8,345 nt of DNA. It comes from JAKGBX01 sp965366835 (GTDB lineage Bacteria > Pseudomonadota > Alphaproteobacteria > Rhodobacterales > Rhodobacteraceae). Shown here piece by piece: positions 5,800-8,345 of this stretch (its first letter is position 1; each line of letters opens with the position of its first letter). The position numbers were made by a program, and so were the translations under genes. The stretch is taken from contig CBDUGF010000140.1 of the NCBI GenBank assembly GCA_965366835.1, positions 1 through 8,345 on the forward strand, in the 5' to 3' direction. The notes beneath the pieces were generated by a model, which was not told the DNA's origin, did no database searches, and was given only the letters and a program-made list of their open reading frames with translations.

Positions 5800-8145
5800 A
5801 TGAGCAGTTTTGACGAATCCGATGCCTTTGAAGGCGCATCGCTGGCGGCGCGGGCGATGGCGGCGCGCCCGAGGCCCTATCTCGACGAGTTGAACCCGGC
5901 GCAGCGCGACGCCGTCGAAGCGCTTGACGGGCCTGTCCTGATGCTGGCCGGGGCCGGCACCGGCAAGACCAAGGCGCTGACCACGCGGATCGTGCATTTG
6001 CTGAACACCGGCAAGGCGCGGCCCAACGAGATCCTGGCGGTAACCTTCACCAACAAGGCGGCGCGCGAGATGAAAGAGCGGGTGGCGCGGATGCTGGGCC
6101 AGCCGGTCGAAGGGATGCCCTGGCTCGGCACGTTTCATGCGATCTGTGTCAAGCTGTTGCGCCGCCATGCCGAGCTGGCGGGGCTCAAATCGAACTTCAC
6201 CATTCTGGATACCGATGACCAGCTTCGCCTTTTGAAACAACTGGTTGGCGCGGCCAATATCGACGACAAACGCTGGCCGGCGCGGATGCTGGCGGGGATC
6301 ATCGACAACTGGAAGAACAGGGCATGGACGCCCGAGACCGTTCCGGCGAGCGAGGCGGGGGCGTATAACCATCGCGGCACCGAGATCTATGCACAATACC
6401 AGGTGCGGCTGCGGGAGCTGAACGCGGTCGATTTCGGCGATCTCTTGCTGCATGTGGTGACGATTTTCCAGAAGCACCCGGACGTTCTGGAGCAGTATCA
6501 GCGCTGGTTCCGCTATGTGCTGGTGGACGAATATCAGGATACCAACGTGGCGCAGTATCTGTGGCTGCGGCTGCTCGCGGGCAAGCATAAGAATATCTGC
6601 TGCGTGGGCGATGACGATCAGTCGATCTATGGCTGGCGCGGTGCCGAGGTGGGCAATATCCTGCGGTTTGAAAAGGATTTTCCCGGTGCCAAGGTGGTGC
6701 GGCTGGAACAGAATTACCGCTCGACGCCGCATATTCTGGCTGCCGCCGCCGGGGTGATCCGGGGCAACGAGAACCGGCTGGGCAAGGAGCTCTGGACCGA
6801 GGCCGAGGACGGCGAGAAGGTCCGCCTGATCGGCCATTGGGACGGCGAGGAGGAAGCGCGCTGGATCGGTGATGAGATCGAGGCGATGCAGGGCGGCACA
6901 CGCGGTATACGCCCGATTTCATTGGATGAAATGGCGATCCTGGTGCGCGCGTCGCACCAGATGCGGGCCTTCGAGGACCGGTTTCTGACCATCGGATTGC
7001 CCTATCGCGTGATCGGGGGGCCGCGCTTCTATGAGCGCATGGAGATCCGCGATGCGATGGCCTATTTCCGGCTGGTGGTGTCGCCCGAGGACGACCTGGC
7101 GTTCGAGCGGATCGTCAACACGCCCAAGCGGGGGCTGGGCGATGTGGCGCAGAAGAAGATCCAGGGCGCGGCGCGCAGCAATGGCGTATCGCTGGTCGAA
7201 GGCGCGCGAATTCTGCTTGAAACCAAGGGGTTGGGCGGCAAGGGCGCGATCGAGCTGACGCGGCTGATCGAGGGGTTGGATCGATGGGGGCGGATGGCGG
7301 GATCGCCGGAGCTGAGCCATGTCGAGCTGGCCGAGATCATTCTCGACGAGAGCGGCTATACCGGCATGTGGCAGAACGACAAGACGCCGGAGGCGCCGGG
7401 GCGGCTGGAGAACCTCAAGGAGCTGGTGAAGGCGCTGGAAGGCTTTGAAAACCTTGGCGGATTTCTCGAGCATGTCAGCCTGATCATGGACAATGCCAGC
7501 GGGGATGAGGACGAAAAGGTCAGCATCATGACGCTGCATGCGGCCAAGGGGCTGGAGTTTCCGGCGGTGTTCCTGCCTGGCTGGGAGGACGGGCTTTTCC
7601 CCTCGCAGCGTTCGATGGATGAGAATGGAATCAAGGGCTTGGAGGAAGAACGGCGGCTGGCTTACGTGGGGATCACGCGGGCCGAGGAATTATGCACGAT
7701 CAGCTGTGCGGGCAATCGGATGGTGTTTGGCCAATGGCAGAGCGCGATGCCGTCGCGCTTCATTGACGAGCTGCCCGAGGCGCATGTCGAGGTGCTGACC
7801 CCGCCGGGGCTTTACGGTGGCGGATATGGCGCGGCGGCGCCGCGGGGCGGCGGCATCGAGAGCCGCGTGGCAGAGGCCAATGTCTACAATTCTCCGGGCT
7901 GGAAGCGGATGCAGAGCCGGATCCAGGACAGACCGGTAAGTCAGCCGAAAGAAAGCAGGAATCAGGTGATCGACCTGGAGGCCGTGTCGTCGCATACGGT
8001 CGGCGAGCGGGTGTTTCACCAGAAGTTCGGCTATGGCGAGGTGCTGAGCATAGAGGGCGACAAGCTGGAGATCGCGTTTGACAAGGCCGGCACCAAGAAG
8101 GTGATCGCCAAGTTCATCTGCGGCGCCGACGACATCCCGTTTTAA
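5800..8145 (+). CDS. uvrD: ATP-dependent DNA helicase UvrD/PcrA (superfamily 1)
   Basis: A 3'-to-5' DNA helicase; in the family it removes the incised strand in nucleotide excision repair, unwinds DNA in mismatch repair and clears replication and transcription blocks. All superfamily 1A motifs are present in the 781 residues: Q motif LNPAQRDAV (Q35), Walker A GAGTGKT (51-57), Ia FTNKAAREM, Ib TFHAIC, II VDEYQDT (242-248), III VGDDDQSIYGWRGA (269-282), IV LEQNYRS (302-308), V TLHAAKGLEF (578-587) and VI EERRLAYVGITRA (616-628). PSRFIDELP (651-659) follows, then a variable Gly-rich linker (about 670-730) and a Tudor-like C-terminal domain (about 734-772, VGERVFHQKFGYGEV), the RNA-polymerase-binding module of UvrD/PcrA. 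It is somewhat longer than the 720 residues of E. coli UvrD through an N-terminal stretch of about 28 and the linker. I chose ATG 5800 for its promoter fit; ATG 5770 is the alternative. Probably SOS-regulated and monocistronic. Confidence 0.96.
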   Translation: MSSFDESDAFEGASLAARAMAARPRPYLDELNPAQRDAVEALDGPVLMLAGAGTGKTKALTTRIVHLLNTGKARPNEILAVTFTNKAAREMKERVARMLGQPVEGMPWLGTFHAICVKLLRRHAELAGLKSNFTILDTDDQLRLLKQLVGAANIDDKRWPARMLAGIIDNWKNRAWTPETVPASEAGAYNHRGTEIYAQYQVRLRELNAVDFGDLLLHVVTIFQKHPDVLEQYQRWFRYVLVDEYQDTNVAQYLWLRLLAGKHKNICCVGDDDQSIYGWRGAEVGNILRFEKDFPGAKVVRLEQNYRSTPHILAAAAGVIRGNENRLGKELWTEAEDGEKVRLIGHWDGEEEARWIGDEIEAMQGGTRGIRPISLDEMAILVRASHQMRAFEDRFLTIGLPYRVIGGPRFYERMEIRDAMAYFRLVVSPEDDLAFERIVNTPKRGLGDVAQKKIQGAARSNGVSLVEGARILLETKGLGGKGAIELTRLIEGLDRWGRMAGSPELSHVELAEIILDESGYTGMWQNDKTPEAPGRLENLKELVKALEGFENLGGFLEHVSLIMDNASGDEDEKVSIMTLHAAKGLEFPAVFLPGWEDGLFPSQRSMDENGIKGLEEERRLAYVGITRAEELCTISCAGNRMVFGQWQSAMPSRFIDELPEAHVEVLTPPGLYGGGYGAAAPRGGGIESRVAEANVYNSPGWKRMQSRIQDRPVSQPKESRNQVIDLEAVSSHTVGERVFHQKFGYGEVLSIEGDKLEIAFDKAGTKKVIAKFICGADDIPF

Positions 8146-8168
8146 GCCTTTCTCAAGCATGGGTTAAC

Positions 8169-8182
8169 GGCGCTCTGGCGCC
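8169..8182 (+). terminator. Small hairpin after uvrD, weak terminator candidate
   Basis: GGCGC-TCTG-GCGCC is a perfect 5-bp stem with a four-base loop, 23 bp past the uvrD TAA. The following bases (TCAAACCGG) contain no T-run, so intrinsic termination is doubtful. It is the only compact hairpin directly behind uvrD. Confidence 0.25.
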
Positions 8183-8202
8183 TCAAACCGGGGGGTGACT
8201 CT

Positions 8203-8235
8203 CGGCTGCCGCCCGGCTGACATCCGGCTGCCGGG
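8203..8235. repeat. Three CGGCTG direct repeats at 11-bp spacing
   Basis: CGGCTG occurs at 8203, 8214 and 8225, exactly 11 bp apart, with tails CCGCC, ACATC and CCGGG. Equal spacing near one helical turn places all three on the same DNA face, as in sites for OmpR/PhoB-type response regulators. No gene lies on either side within the window, so the regulated gene, if any, is to the right of 8345. In such GC-rich DNA, chance is a real alternative. Confidence 0.4.
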
Positions 8236-8309
8236 GGCAAGGCACGTGGGCGCTGCGAAAAAGAGTTAATCGCGCGTGCGGCGGTCGCCTGGCGCAGCCA
8301 ACCGGGCGG

Positions 8310-8324
8310 GGTGCGACCCGCACC
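8310..8324. repeat. Short GC-rich inverted repeat
   Basis: GGTGCG (8310-8315) and CGCACC (8319-8324) form a perfect 6-bp inverted repeat around ACC. It lies in the noncoding stretch near the right edge. It could be a hairpin or a dimeric binding site, but nothing nearby tells which. Confidence 0.25.
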
Positions 8325-8345
8325 GAGGCGGCGGCGCGATGGCAT

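Noticed and set aside
5701..6837. A 378-codon minus-strand open frame opposite the first half of uvrD.
   Set aside because: In codon register with uvrD and explained by scarcity of TTA/CTA/TCA codons; uvrD has all helicase motifs across the same bases.
8142..8345. A 67-codon minus-strand frame open to the right edge.
   Set aside because: The product is Arg/Pro/Gly-rich and shadow-like, it ends inside the uvrD stop region, and the DNA is rich in repeats and hairpins rather than coding signals.

Overview
The window looks like ordinary chromosomal DNA from a GC-rich alphaproteobacterium, most likely of the Rhodobacterales (Rhodobacter/Roseobacter) type. The reasons are the strongly G/C-ending codon use, a pyruvate carboxylase whose catalytic residues keep an almost constant offset from the Rhizobium etli enzyme, a GAAC-N7-GAAC site of the alphaproteobacterial LexA type, and promoter-like elements that place transcription starts at or near start codons. 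No phage, insertion sequence, CRISPR array or toxin-antitoxin gene is visible. I did not find a new multi-gene system; the points of interest are regulatory sites and unusual residues in otherwise familiar families.

Layout, left to right. Positions 1-55 hold the 5' three quarters of a tRNA-Gly(GCC) gene on the minus strand, cut by the window edge, with a promoter-like element behind it (72-100). Positions 56-258 carry no convincing gene; a 9-bp inverted repeat at 218-253 lies just past the pyc stop. From 3702 down to 259 is pyc, a complete biotin-dependent pyruvate carboxylase of 1147 residues. A 132-bp gap (3703-3834) holds a strong hairpin behind the next gene and short GCAAC repeats in front of pyc. 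From 5007 down to 3835 is an FMN-dependent alpha-hydroxy-acid dehydrogenase, which starts on a TTG codon overlapping by 8 bp the stop of a ZIP-like membrane protein (5704 down to 5000). The two probably form one transcript.

The ZIP-like gene diverges from uvrD, which runs from 5800 to 8145 on the plus strand and encodes a UvrD/PcrA DNA helicase of 781 residues. The 95-bp divergent gap is dense with signals: a GAAC-N7-GAAC LexA-type box, a promoter-like element facing each way, and a GC palindrome between the uvrD -35 and -10. This fits SOS control of uvrD. The last 200 bp (8146-8345) have no recognisable gene but contain two small hairpins and three CGGCTG repeats at exact 11-bp spacing, probably upstream DNA of a gene beyond the edge.

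How the genes may work together: if the FMN enzyme oxidises L-lactate, its product pyruvate is the substrate of the neighbouring pyruvate carboxylase, giving lactate to oxaloacetate. That link is inferred from adjacency only; the substrate of the FMN enzyme is not established. The uvrD gene belongs to DNA repair and is functionally unrelated.
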